64,000 bases of DNA from Erinaceus europaeus (lineage: Eukaryota > Chordata > Mammalia > Eulipotyphla > Erinaceidae). This document shows positions 34,367 through 47,878 of this stretch, one piece after another (position 1 is the first letter of the stretch; each line of letters begins with the position of its first letter). The notes beneath the pieces are model-generated. The model did not search any database. It saw only the letters and a list, made by a program, of their open reading frames with translations, and was not told where the DNA came from. The position numbers and the translations under genes were made by a program. The stretch is from the NCBI RefSeq assembly GCF_950295315.1, contig NW_026647189.1, positions 868,001 to 932,000 on the forward strand, read 5' to 3'.

Positions 34367-36561
34367 GAAGTGAATGACCATCTTCTGGGAAGTATAGGTT
34401 TTGAACCTGAAAACTCTGTCTGTCTGTCTCTTAGTCCACAGAAAGAGCCACTAGTCCAGCCAGATCTCACGCTCAGATGGGGTGTTTTTGCCAGTCAAAG
34501 GTCTGCACAGCGCACTAGGGATTGGGCGGCCTGAGACCCAAATGTTACATTGTAGATGGACTGTTTGCAGTTCTTGCTCCCCAGGACATTGGACTGTCTC
34601 AACTCCCTCCCCTACAGCATGAAAAAAAGACTCTTGACAACCTTGGAGCAACTGGAGTGGGGGCGAGGGGAGCTGTTTGCATGTCTGCACTGCTCAGGCC
34701 CAGGTGTCTGTGGGGGTCCGTGGCAGAGGCTGTAAGGGGGCTAGGGGGCAGAAGGAGACTGTTTGAGAGGCAGGCTGCAGGCAGGGGAGCCCAGGAGTGT
34801 GTGCAGGGCTGTGTGTGTGGGTGTGGTGGCAGGGCGTTAGGGCAGGTCCCCCTGCTGGATGGTGAGATGGCAGCTGGGCTGGCCCTGGGCCCTCAGGGCT
34901 GAAGGGCAGAAGCAGGGTGGCAGTAAAGTAGCGCAGGGAGGAACACAGTAGATGTTAGTTGGGAGCTGGGGGACAGAGGGTAAGGGGAAAGGGGGCATCC
35001 TTGAGGAGGGGTCAGGACTAGAGAGTGGGGGCAGCTGGAGGCATGGAAGGTCCCAGGAATCAGGGACTGACAGGAACAGATTCCTACACCCCCCCACTGG
35101 ATAGAAGCTGCAGAAGCCAGAGCAGCAGCCCTGGCTTGCCTAGGCCAAGGGCCCTGAGTGAGTCCATCTGAGGATGAGGAAGAGGAGGAGGGGGTGGAGG
35201 AGGAGGAGGAGAAAGAGGAGGAGGAAGAGTAGGAAGAGGAGGAGGAGGAGGCGTAGGAGGAGGAGGAAGGGCAGGAGGGCAGCTGTCAGTAGGCAACGGG
35301 ATTAATAGAGGCCTCCATTACGGAGGCATGTGTCCAGGCAGGCACCCACCAACCCTCAGGGGCAGCTCACGGCACCCAGGGACTTGGTGTGGGTATCTCT
35401 GGGGCGGGGACTGTCTGTCAGTCAGCAAGACTGTGTGTCAGTGCACATGGTGGGACAGGGGCCTGGCGGACCTTGGTCCCCCGCCCTGGACTGTCAGATG
35501 CCAGCCCCATGCCCAGACACACACCAATCTGCACATAGCCCCTTGGCCCGGCCGACCAGCACCTGCTTTGGCCTGGGGCTCTGGCTCTGGTGGCTGGCCA
35601 CCACCCCTCAGGTCAAGTTCAGCGTGGGGGTCATGGCTGCTGGTCAACTGGATGGGCGGGGTCCCCATGGCCTAGCAACCACATGAGCCCTCTGTGATGT
35701 CCTAGCCCCTGGCAATCTGTGCTGGCCACACTGGCACTGGGCAGCCCAACTGCCCTGCCACTAGGTCAGGCAACAGCGCCCAGACGCCTGGGCCCTGGCA
35801 CAGAGGGACGGAAGGATGGGAAGACAGTGCTGACCGACGAGGGACCTCAGGGCTGGCAGCCAAGAGAAGACAGGTGGAGGTGCGCCCGGGATCCTGGGAG
35901 CCCAGGCCAGAGCTGCCTGCATGCCTGCCTGCCTTCCTGGATGTCCGTATGCTGCCTTTGTCCAGGTAGGTTTCTCAGGTCCCCTCCAATCCTGTCCTCT
36001 CCTGTCCTCACCATCCTCTCCCCTCTCCTCTCCTCCGCACTTTGCTTCTCGCCTTTGTCTGTCCTCTCTTCCAGGTGCCCTGCTCACCAGCTCCAGCACT
36101 TGTGATGCTTCTCCAGTGACAGCTGTTCGCAACCCCTTCCACCCCCTGCCTGCCCCTAATGTGACCCAGCTCACAGGGTCTCCGGCTCATCCCACCCAAA
36201 CCCACACGCCCCAACACATTCCCTGGTTCAGCCCCTCTGCCCTATTCAGCCAAACTGGGCCTTTGCAACCTACCTATGCATCGTTGTTTCTCCTCACCAT
36301 TCAAGGAGAGATCTCCTTTTGTACTTAGCTTGGTTGACTGGTGGATGGATGGATGGATGGATGGATGGATGGATGGATGGATGGATGTATGAATGGATGG
36401 ATAGATGTATGGGTGGATGGATGGATGGATGGGCAGGTCAATGGATCGGTTTTGTAGAGGCAGAGTACCATATAGGGGTACTGGAGTCCGCTGGTGTCAG
36501 ATCCCTAATCAATGTCAAATGTAAAACATTAATTCATCAATAACAAAAATGAATAAGCACC

Positions 36562-36600
<39 letters not shown>

Positions 36601-37653
36601 ATATAAAAACTGGGTTAAAAAATACATGGCGTCTTTGCCTTTCTGCATATGGAATGCTGTGAGGATCTTAACAAGGAAAGCATTGTCCTGATTAACCCAT
36701 TTGAAGTCGTGGAATATTTCCTTTTCCTTTTTCTTTTTTTACTTTCTATTTTCTTGATTATTCACTGGAATAAATAGACAGGAATTGAGAGGGAAGGGAG
36801 GTAGAGAGAGTTTGAGACACAGAGAGAGACAACTGCAGCACTTCCGCACCACTTGTAAAGATTTCCCCTGGCATGTGGGAACCAGGGTGTTGAAGCCCAG
36901 TCCTCCTGCATTGTAACATGAGTGCTTAACTGGGTGTGGCACCACCTGGTACCCTTGATGGGACACTTTTTTTTAGCAATGAAAAGAAATTCTCGTGTCA
37001 AGGTAATCAATAAATGAAGAAGTAAATAAAAGTGCATTTACATTAACTCAGTGGAAACACACAGGGACATATACGTCTCTGTTACCTGTATTACATCTTC
37101 ATGTATGGATTGATTGCCTCAAGGGGTTATTGCCACAGCTGAGTGCCTACGCCACGAATAATCCACAGCTCCTGCACTCCATTTGTTCCCCTTCCGCTGC
37201 CCTTGTTGCTTGATCACTGTGGTGGTTATTGTTTTTGTTGTTGTTGTTGTTGTTACTGACCTTGCATCTGACAGACACAAAAGGAGAGAGCAGAGGAAAT
37301 ACAGGGTGGGAGAGAAAGATAGAGCTCCTAAAGACCTGCTTCACCCTCTGTAAAGCGACTCCCCTGCAGGTGGCGGTCTGGGGGCCAGACCCCAAATCCT
37401 TCCACCTGTCCCCTCTATTCGTGAGCGCCACAAGCCCTTAACCCTCTGAAATACCGCCAAACCTCCCTGGATTTACTTTTGAAGGCAGTATCACCTGCCT
37501 CGTTTTGAATCCTCATTATCCTGACGGTCAGTCCTGGAGACAGTGTCATGACACGACACACGGAGATCTCTGTTATCAGAGAGCACCTGGAACAGCAGCT
37601 GGGGCTCTAGTGCCAGGGCAGGAGCAACTCCCCATCCACCTTCCACGGAGTCC
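34215..37653 (+). repeat. Macrosatellite unit 11
   Basis: 3,439 bp. Poly-T 34325-34363 (39 T), GGAT x11 at 36343-36386, TAAA x10, SINE A 36717-36954, SINE B 37180-37467, CTCF-like core 37363-37376. One private change, A for G at 36508. Confidence 0.97.
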
Positions 37654-39988
37654 ACCTGCCTGCATTTTGGTCCTTTTCCCTCCAAAAAAGATTTTTCCCT
37701 TTTTTCACTTTGAAACAGGCAGGAGACAGGTTACCCAGGCAGGGGGGAAAAAAATAAAAAGCCTTTTTTTTTTTTTTTTTTTTTTTACCGAAGTGAATGA
37801 CCATCTTCTGGGAAGTATAGGTTTTGAACCTGAAAACTCTGTCTGTCTGTCTCTTAGTCCACAGAAAGAGCCACTAGTCCAGCCAGATCTCACGCTCAGA
37901 TGGGGTGTTTTTGCCAGTCAAAGGTCTGCACAGCGCACTAGGGATTGGGCGGCCTGAGACCCAAATGTTACATTGTAGATGGACTGTTTGCAGTTCTTGC
38001 TCCCCAGGACATTGGACTGTCTCAACTCCCTCCCCTACAGCATGAAAAAAAGACTCTTGACAACCTTGGAGCAACTGGAGTGGGGGCGAGGGGAGCTGTT
38101 TGCATGTCTGCACTGCTCAGGCCCAGGTGTCTGTGGGGGTCCGTGGCAGAGGCTGTAAGGGGGCTAGGGGGCAGAAGGAGACTGTTTGAGAGGCAGGCTG
38201 CAGGCAGGGGAGCCCAGGAGTGTGTGCAGGGCTGTGTGTGTGGGTGTGGTGGCAGGGCGTTAGGGCAGGTCCCCCTGCTGGATGGTGAGATGGCAGCTGG
38301 GCTGGCCCTGGGCCCTCAGGGCTGAAGGGCAGAAGCAGGGTGGCAGTAAAGTAGCGCAGGGAGGAACACAGTAGATGTTAGTTGGGAGCTGGGGGACAGA
38401 GGGTAAGGGGAAAGGGGGCATCCTTGAGGAGGGGTCAGGACTAGAGAGTGGGGGCAGCTGGAGGCATGGAAGGTCCCAGGAATCAGGGACTGACAGGAAC
38501 AGATTCCTACACCCCCCCACTGGATAGAAGCTGCAGAAGCCAGAGCAGCAGCCCTGGCTTGCCTAGGCCAAGGGCCCTGAGTGAGTCCATCTGAGGATGA
38601 GGAAGAGGAGGAGGGGGTGGAGGAGGAGGAGGAGAAAGAGGAGGAGGAAGAGTAGGAAGAGGAGGAGGAGGAGGCGTAGGAGGAGGAGGAAGGGCAGGAG
38701 GGCAGCTGTCAGTAGGCAACGGGATTAATAGAGGCCTCCATTACGGAGGCATGTGTCCAGGCAGGCACCCACCAACCCTCAGGGGCAGCTCACGGCACCC
38801 AGGGACTTGGTGTGGGTATCTCTGGGGCGGGGACTGTCTGTCAGTCAGCAAGACTGTGTGTCAGTGCACATGGTGGGACAGGGGCCTGGCGGACCTTGGT
38901 CCCCCGCCCTGGACTGTCAGATGCCAGCCCCATGCCCAGACACACACCAATCTGCACATAGCCCCTTGGCCCGGCCGACCAGCACCTGCTTTGGCCTGGG
39001 GCTCTGGCTCTGGTGGCTGGCCACCACCCCTCAGGTCAAGTTCAGCGTGGGGGTCATGGCTGCTGGTCAACTGGATGGGCGGGGTCCCCATGGCCTAGCA
39101 ACCACATGAGCCCTCTGTGATGTCCTAGCCCCTGGCAATCTGTGCTGGCCACACTGGCACTGGGCAGCCCAACTGCCCTGCCACTAGGTCAGGCAACAGC
39201 GCCCAGACGCCTGGGCCCTGGCACAGAGGGACGGAAGGATGGGAAGACAGTGCTGACCGACGAGGGACCTCAGGGCTGGCAGCCAAGAGAAGACAGGTGG
39301 AGGTGCGCCCGGGATCCTGGGAGCCCAGGCCAGAGCTGCCTGCATGCCTGCCTGCCTTCCTGGATGTCCGTATGCTGCCTTTGTCCAGGTAGGTTTCTCA
39401 GGTCCCCTCCAATCCTGTCCTCTCCTGTCCTCACCATCCTCTCCCCTCTCCTCTCCTCCGCACTTTGCTTCTCGCCTTTGTCTGTCCTCTCTTCCAGGTG
39501 CCCTGCTCACCAGCTCCAGCACTTGTGATGCTTCTCCAGTGACAGCTGTTCGCAACCCCTTCCACCCCCTGCCTGCCCCTAATGTGACCCAGCTCACAGG
39601 GTCTCCGGCTCATCCCACCCAAACCCACACGCCCCAACACATTCCCTGGTTCAGCCCCTCTGCCCTATTCAGCCAAACTGGGCCTTTGCAACCTACCTAT
39701 GCATCGTTGTTTCTCCTCACCATTCAAGGAGAGATCTCCTTTTGTACTTAGCTTGGTTGACTGGTGGATGGATGGATGGATGGATGGATGGATGGATGGA
39801 TGGATGGATGGATGTATGAATGGATGGATAGATGTATGGGTGGATGGATGGATGGATGGGCAGGTCAATGGATCGGTTTTGTAGAGGCAGAGTACCATAT
39901 AGGGGTACTGGAGTCCGCTGGTGTCAGATCCCTAGTCAATGTCAAATGTAAAACATTAATTCATCAATAACAAAAATGAATAAGCACC

Positions 39989-40019
<31 letters not shown>

Positions 40020-41072
40020 ATATAAAAACTGGGTTAAAAAATACATGGCGTCTTTGCCTTTCTGCATATGGAATGCTGTGAGGATCTTAACAAGGAAAGC
40101 ATTGTCCTGATTAACCCATTTGAAGTCGTGGAATATTTCCTTTTCCTTTTTCTTTTTTTACTTTCTATTTTCTTGATTATTCACTGGAATAAATAGACAG
40201 GAATTGAGAGGGAAGGGAGGTAGAGAGAGTTTGAGACACAGAGAGAGACAACTGCAGCACTTCCGCACCACTTGTAAAGATTTCCCCTGGCATGTGGGAA
40301 CCAGGGTGTTGAAGCCCAGTCCTCCTGCATTGTAACATGAGTGCTTAACTGGGTGTGGCACCACCTGGTACCCTTGATGGGACACTTTTTTTTAGCAATG
40401 AAAAGAAATTCTCGTGTCAAGGTAATCAATAAATGAAGAAGTAAATAAAAGTGCATTTACATTAACTCAGTGGAAACACACAGGGACATATACGTCTCTG
40501 TTACCTGTATTACATCTTCATGTATGGATTGATTGCCTCAAGGGGTTATTGCCACAGCTGAGTGCCTACGCCACGAATAATCCACAGCTCCTGCACTCCA
40601 TTTGTTCCCCTTCCGCTGCCCTTGTTGCTTGATCACTGTGGTGGTTATTGTTTTTGTTGTTGTTGTTGTTGTTACTGACCTTGCATCTGACAGACACAAA
40701 AGGAGAGAGCAGAGGAAATACAGGGTGGGAGAGAAAGATAGAGCTCCTAAAGACCTGCTTCACCCTCTGTAAAGCGACTCCCCTGCAGGTGGCGGTCTGG
40801 GGGCCAGACCCCAAATCCTTCCACCTGTCCCCTCTATTCGTGAGCGCCACAAGCCCTTAACCCTCTGAAATACCGCCAAACCTCCCTGGATTTACTTTTG
40901 AAGGCAGTATCACCTGCCTCGTTTTGAATCCTCATTATCCTGACGGTCAGTCCTGGAGACAGTGTCATGACACGACACACGGAGATCTCTGTTATCAGAG
41001 AGCACCTGGAACAGCAGCTGGGGCTCTAGTGCCAGGGCAGGAGCAACTCCCCATCCACCTTCCACGGAGTCC
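37654..41072 (+). repeat. Macrosatellite unit 12
   Basis: 3,419 bp. Poly-T 37764-37786 (23 T), GGAT x12 at 39766-39813, SINE A 40136-40373, SINE B 40599-40886, CTCF-like core 40782-40795. No private substitution noticed. Confidence 0.97.
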
Positions 41073-44000
41073 ACCTGCCTGCATTTTGGTCCTTTTCCCT
41101 CCAAAAAAGATTTTTCCCTTTTTTCACTTTGAAACAGGCAGGAGACAGGTTACCCAGGCAGGGGGGAAAAAAATAAAAAGCCTTTTTTTTTTTTTTTTTT
41201 TTTTTTTTACCGAAGTGAATGACCATCTTCTGGGAAGTATAGGTTTTGAACCTGAAAACTCTGTCTGTCTGTCTCTTAGTCCACAGAAAGAGCCACTAGT
41301 CCAGCCAGATCTCACGCTCAGATGGGGTGTTTTTGCCAGTCAAAGGTCTGCACAGCGCACTAGGGATTGGGCGGCCTGAGACCCAAATGTTACATTGTAG
41401 ATGGACTGTTTGCAGTTCTTGCTCCCCAGGACATTGGACTGTCTCAACTCCCTCCCCTACAGCATGAAAAAAAGACTCTTGACAACCTTGGAGCAACTGG
41501 AGTGGGGGCGAGGGGAGCTGTTTGCATGTCTGCACTGCTCAGGCCCAGGTGTCTGTGGGGGTCCGTGGCAGAGGCTGTAAGGGGGCTAGGGGGCAGAAGG
41601 AGACTGTTTGAGAGGCAGGCTGCAGGCAGGGGAGCCCAGGAGTGTGTGCAGGGCTGTGTGTGTGGGTGTGGTGGCAGGGCGTTAGGGCAGGTCCCCCTGC
41701 TGGATGGTGAGATGGCAGCTGGGCTGGCCCTGGGCCCTCAGGGCTGAAGGGCAGAAGCAGGGTGGCAGTAAAGTAGCGCAGGGAGGAACACAGTAGATGT
41801 TAGTTGGGAGCTGGGGGACAGAGGGTAAGGGGAAAGGGGGCATCCTTGAGGAGGGGTCAGGACTAGAGAGTGGGGGCAGCTGGAGGCATGGAAGGTCCCA
41901 GGAATCAGGGACTGACAGGAACAGATTCCTACACCCCCCCACTGGATAGAAGCTGCAGAAGCCAGAGCAGCAGCCCTGGCTTGCCTAGGCCAAGGGCCCT
42001 GAGTGAGTCCATCTGAGGATGAGGAAGAGGAGGAGGGGGTGGAGGAGGAGGAGGAGAAAGAGGAGGAGGAAGAGTAGGAAGAGGAGGAGGAGGAGGCGTA
42101 GGAGGAGGAGGAAGGGCAGGAGGGCAGCTGTCAGTAGGCAACGGGATTAATAGAGGCCTCCATTACGGAGGCATGTGTCCAGGCAGGCACCCACCAACCC
42201 TCAGGGGCAGCTCACGGCACCCAGGGACTTGGTGTGGGTATCTCTGGGGCGGGGACTGTCTGTCAGTCAGCAAGACTGTGTGTCAGTGCACATGGTGGGA
42301 CAGGGGCCTGGTGGACCTTGGTCCCCCGCCCTGGACTGTCAGATGCCAGCCCCATGCCCAGACACACACCAATCTGCACATAGCCCCTTGGCCCGGCCGA
42401 CCAGCACCTGCTTTGGCCTGGGGCTCTGGCTCTGGTGGCTGGCCACCACCCCTCAGGTCAAGTTCAGCGTGGGGGTCATGGCTGCTGGTCAACTGGATGG
42501 GCGGGGTCCCCATGGCCTAGCAACCACATGAGCCCTCTGTGATGTCCTAGCCCCTGGCAATCTGTGCTGGCCACACTGGCACTGGGCAGCCCAACTGCCC
42601 TGCCACTAGGTCAGGCAACAGCGCCCAGACGCCTGGGCCCTGGCACAGAGGGACGGAAGGATGGGAAGACAGTGCTGACCGACGAGGGACCTCAGGGCTG
42701 GCAGCCAAGAGAAGACAGGTGGAGGTGCGCCCGGGATCCTGGGAGCCCAGGCCAGAGCTGCCTGCATGCCTGCCTGCCTTCCTGGATGTCCGTATGCTGC
42801 CTTTGTCCAGGTAGGTTTCTCAGGTCCCCTCCAATCCTGTCCTCTCCTGTCCTCACCATCCTCTCCCCTCTCCTCTCCTCCGCACTTTGCTTCTCGCCTT
42901 TGTCTGTCCTCTCTTCCAGGTGCCCTGCTCACCAGCTCCAGCACTTGTGATGCTTCTCCAGTGACAGCTGTTCGCAACCCCTTCCACCCCCTGCCTGCCC
43001 CTAATGTGACCCAGCTCACAGGGTCTCCGGCTCATCCCACCCAAACCCACACGCCCCAACACATTCCCTGGTTCAGCCCCTCTGCCCTATTCAGCCAAAA
43101 TGGGCCTTTGTAACCTACCTATGCATCGTTGTTTCTCCTCACCATTCAAGGAGAGATCTCCTTTTGTACTTAGCTTGGTTGACTGGTGGATGGATGGATG
43201 GATGGATGGATGGATGGATGGATGTATGAATGGATGGATAGATGTATGGGTGGATGGATGGATGGATGGGCAGGTCAATGGATCGGTTTTGTAGAGGCAG
43301 AGTACCATATAGGGGTACTGGAGTCCGCTGGTGTCAGATCCCTAGTCAATGTCAAATGTAAAACATTAATTCATCAATAACAAAAATGAATAAGCACCTA
43401 AATAAATAAATAAATAAATAAATATAAAAACTGGGTTAAAAAATACATGGCGTCTTTGCCTTTCTGCATATGGAATGCTGTGAGGATCTTAACAAGGAAA
43501 GCATTGTCCTGATTAACCCATTTGAAGTCGTGGAATATTTCCTTTTCCTTTTTCTTTTTTTACTTTCTATTTTCTTGATTATTCACTGGAATAAATAGAC
43601 AGGAATTGAGAGGGAAGGGAGGTAGAGAGAGTTTGAGACACAGAGAGAGACAACTGCAGCACTTCCGCACCACTTGTAAAGATTTCCCCTGGCATGTGGG
43701 AACCAGGGTGTTGAAGCCCAGTCCTCCTGCATTGTAACATGAGTGCTTAACTGGGTGTGGCACCACCTGGTACCCTTGATGGGACACTTTTTTTTAGCAA
43801 TGAAAAGAAATTCTCGTGTCAAGGTAATCAATAAATGAAGAAGTAAATAAAAGTGCATTTACATTAACTCAGTGGAAACACACAGGGACATATACGTCTC
43901 TGTTACCTGTATTACATCTTCATGTATGGATTGATTGCCTCAAGGGGTTATTGCCACAGCTGAGTGCCTACGCCACGAATAATCCACAGCTCCTGCACTC

Positions 44001-44474
44001 CATTTGTTCCCCTTCCGCTGCCCTTGTTGCTTGATCACTGTGGTGGTTATTGTTTTTGTTGTTGTTGTTGTTGTTACTGACCTTGCATCTGACAGACACA
44101 AAAGGAGAGAGCAGAGGAAATACAGGGTGGGAGAGAAAGATAGAGCTCCTAAAGACCTGCTTCACCCTCTGTAAAGCGACTCCCCTGCAGGTGGCGGTCT
44201 GGGGGCCAGACCCCAAATCCTTCCACCTGTCCCCTCTATTCGTGAGCGCCACAAGCCCTTAACCCTCAGAAATACCGCCAAACCTCCCTGGATTTACTTT
44301 TGAAGGCAGTATCACCTGCCTCGTTTTGAATCCTCATTATCCTGAGGGTCAGTCCTGGAGACAGTGTCATGACACGACACACGGAGATCTCTGTTATCAG
44401 AGAGCACCTGGAACAGCAGCTGGGGCTCTAGTGCCAGGGCAGGAGCAACTCCCCATCCACCTTCCACGGAGTCC
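41073..44474 (+). repeat. Macrosatellite unit 13
   Basis: 3,402 bp, the shortest full unit. Poly-T 41183-41208 (26 T), GGAT x9 at 43188-43223, TAAA only x6, SINE A 43538-43775, SINE B 44001-44288, CTCF-like core 44184-44197. Private changes are T at 42312 (GGCGG to GGTGG, a CpG loss) and T at 43111. The A at 43100 is shared only with distant unit 1. The 3' end carries the CAG and GAGG variants. Confidence 0.97.
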
Positions 44475-47400
44475 ACCTGCCTGCATTTTGGTCCTTTTCC
44501 CTCCAAAAAAGATTTTTCCCTTTTTTCACTTTGAAACAGGCAGGAGACAGGTTACCCAGGCAGGGGGGAAAAAAATAAAAAGCCTTTTTTTTTTTTTTTT
44601 TTTTTTTTACCGAAGTGAATGACCATCTTCTGGGAAGTATAGGTTTTGAACCTGAAAACTCTGTCTGTCTGTCTCTTAGTCCACAGAAAGAGCCACTAGT
44701 CCAGCCAGATCTCACGCTCAGATGGGGTGTTTTTGCCAGTCAAAGGTCTGCACAGCGCACTAGGGATTGGGCGGCCTGAGACCCAAATGTTACATTGTAG
44801 ATGGACTGTTTGCAGTTCTTGCTCCCCAGGACATTGGACTGTCTCAACTCCCTCCCCTACAGCATGAAAAAAAGACTCTTGACAACCTTGGAGCAACTGG
44901 AGTGGGGGCGAGGGGAGCTGTTTGCATGTCTGCACTGCTCAGGCCCAGGTGTCTGTGGGGGTCCGTGGCAGAGGCTGTAAGGGGGCTAGGGGGCAGAAGG
45001 AGACTGTTTGAGAGGCAGGCTGCAGGCAGGGGAGCCCAGGAGTGTGTGCAGGGCTGTGTGTGTGGGTGTGGTGGCAGGGCGTTAGGGCAGGTCCCCCTGC
45101 TGGATGGTGAGATGGCAGCTGGGCTGGCCCTGGGCCCTCAGGGCTGAAGGGCAGAAGCAGGGTGGCAGTAAAGTAGCGCAGGGAGGAACACAGTAGATGT
45201 TAGTTGGGAGCTGGGGGACAGAGGGTAAGGGGAAAGGGGGCATCCTTGAGGAGGGGTCAGGACTAGAGAGTGGGGGCAGCTGGAGGCATGGAAGGTCCCA
45301 GGAATCAGGGACTGACAGGAACAGATTCCTACACCCCCCCACTGGATAGAAGCTGCAGAAGCCAGAGCAGCAGCCCTGGCTTGCCTAGGCCAAGGGCCCT
45401 GAGTGAGTCCATCTGAGGATGAGGAAGAGGAGGAGGGGGTGGAGGAGGAGGAGGAGAAAGAGGAGGAGGAAGAGTAGGAAGAGGAGGAGGAGGAGGCGTA
45501 GGAGGAGGAGGAAGGGCAGGAGGGCAGCTGTCAGTAGGCAACGGGATTAATAGAGGCCTCCATTACGGAGGCATGTGTCCAGGCAGGCACCCACCAACCC
45601 TCAGGGGCAGCTCACGGCACCCAGGGACTTGGTGTGGGTATCTCTGGGGCGGGGACTGTCTGTCAGTCAGCAAGACTGTGTGTCAGTGCACATGGTGGGA
45701 CAGGGGCCTGGCGGACCTTGGTCCCCCGCCCTGGACTGTCAGATGCCAGCCCCATGCCCAGACACACACCAATCTGCACATAGCCCCTTGGCCCGGCCGA
45801 CCAGCACCTGCTTTGGCCTGGGGCTCTGGCTCTGGTGGCTGGCCACCACCCCTCAGGTCAAGTTCAGCGTGGGGGTCATGGCTGCTGGTCAACTGGATGG
45901 GCGGGGTCCCCATGGCCTAGCAACCACATGAGCCCTCTGTGATGTCCTAGCCCCTGGCAATCTGTGCTGGCCACACTGGCACTGGGCAGCCCAACTGCCC
46001 TGCCACTAGGTCAGGCAACAGCGCCCAGACGCCTGGGCCCTGGCACAGAGGGACGGAAGGATGGGAAGACAGTGCTGACCGACGAGGGACCTCAGGGCTG
46101 GCAGCCAAGAGAAGACAGGTGGAGGTGCGCCCGGGATCCTGGGAGCCCAGGCCAGAGCTGCCTGCATGCCTGCCTGCCTTCCTGGATGTCCGTATGCTGC
46201 CTTTGTCCAGGTAGGTTTCTCAGGTCCCCTCCAATCCTGTCCTCTCCTGTCCTCACCATCCTCTCCCCTCTCCTCTCCTCCGCACTTTGCTTCTCGCCTT
46301 TGTCTGTCCTCTCTTCCAGGTGCCCTGCTCACCAGCTCCAGCACTTGTGATGCTTCTCCAGTGACAGCTGTTCGCAACCCCTTCCACCCCCTGCCTGCCC
46401 CTAATGTGACCCAGCTCACAGGGTCTCCGGCTCATCCCACCCAAACCCACACGCCCCAACACATTCCCTGGTTCAGCCCCTCTGCCCTATTCAGCCAAAC
46501 TGGGCCTTTGCAACCTACCTATGCATCGTTGTTTCTCCTCACCATTCAAGGAGAGATCTCCTTTTGTACTTAGCTTGGTTGACTGGTGGATGGATGGATG
46601 GATGGATGGATGGATGGATGGATGTATGAATGGATGGATAGATGTATGGGTGGATGGATGGATGGATGGGCAGGTCAATGGATCGGTTTTGTAGAGGCAG
46701 AGTACCATATAGGGGTACTGGAGTCCGCTGGTGTCAGATCCCTAGTCAATGTCAAATGTAAAACATTAATTCATCAATAACAAAAATGAATAAGCACCTA
46801 AATAAATAAATAAATAAATAAATAAATATAAAAACTGGGTTAAAAAATACATGGCGTCTTTGCCTTTCTGCATATGGAATGCTGTGAGGATCTTAACAAG
46901 GAAAGCATTGTCCTGATTAACCCATTTGAAGTCGTGGAATATTTCCTTTTCCTTTTTCTTTTTTTACTTTCTATTTTCTTGATTATTCACTGGAATAAAT
47001 AGACAGGAATTGAGAGGGAAGGGAGGTAGAGAGAGTTTGAGACACAGAGAGAGACAACTGCAGCACTTCCGCACCACTTGTAAAGATTTCCCCTGGCATG
47101 TGGGAACCAGGGTGTTGAAGCCCAGTCCTCCTGCATTGTAACATGAGTGCTTAACTGGGTGTGGCACCACCTGGTACCCTTGATGGGACACTTTTTTTTA
47201 GCAATGAAAAGAAATTCTCGTGTCAAGGTAATCAATAAATGAAGAAGTAAATAAAAGTGCATTTACATTAACTCAGTGGAAACACACAGGGACATATACG
47301 TCTCTGTTACCTGTATTACATCTTCATGTATGGATTGATTGCCTCAAGGGGTTATTGCCACAGCTGAGTGCCTACGCCACGAATAATCCACAGCTCCTGC

Positions 47401-47878
47401 ACTCCATTTGTTCCCCTTCCGCTGCCCTTGTTGCTTGATCACTGTGGTGGTTATTGTTTTTGTTGTTGTTGTTGTTGTTACTGACCTTGCATCTGACAGA
47501 CACAAAAGGAGAGAGCAGAGGAAATACAGGGTGGGAGAGAAAGATAGAGCTCCTAAAGACCTGCTTCACCCTCTGTAAAGCGACTCCCCTGCAGGTGGCG
47601 GTCTGGGGGCCAGACCCCAAATCCTTCCACCTGTCCCCTCTATTCGTGAGCGCCACAAGCCCTTAACCCTCTGAAATACCGCCAAACCTCCCTGGATTTA
47701 CTTTTGAAGGCAGTATCACCTGCCTCGTTTTGAATCCTCATTATCCTGACGGTCAGTCCTGGAGACAGTGTCATGACACGACACACGGAGATCTCTGTTA
47801 TCAGAGAGCACCTGGAACAGCAGCTGGGGCTCTAGTGCCAGGGCAGGAGCAACTCCCCATCCACCTTCCACGGAGTCC
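44475..47878 (+). repeat. Macrosatellite unit 14
   Basis: 3,404 bp. Poly-T 44585-44608 (24 T), GGAT x9 at 46588-46623 (same count as unit 13), SINE A 46942-47179, SINE B 47405-47692, CTCF-like core 47588-47601. No private substitution noticed. Confidence 0.97.
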
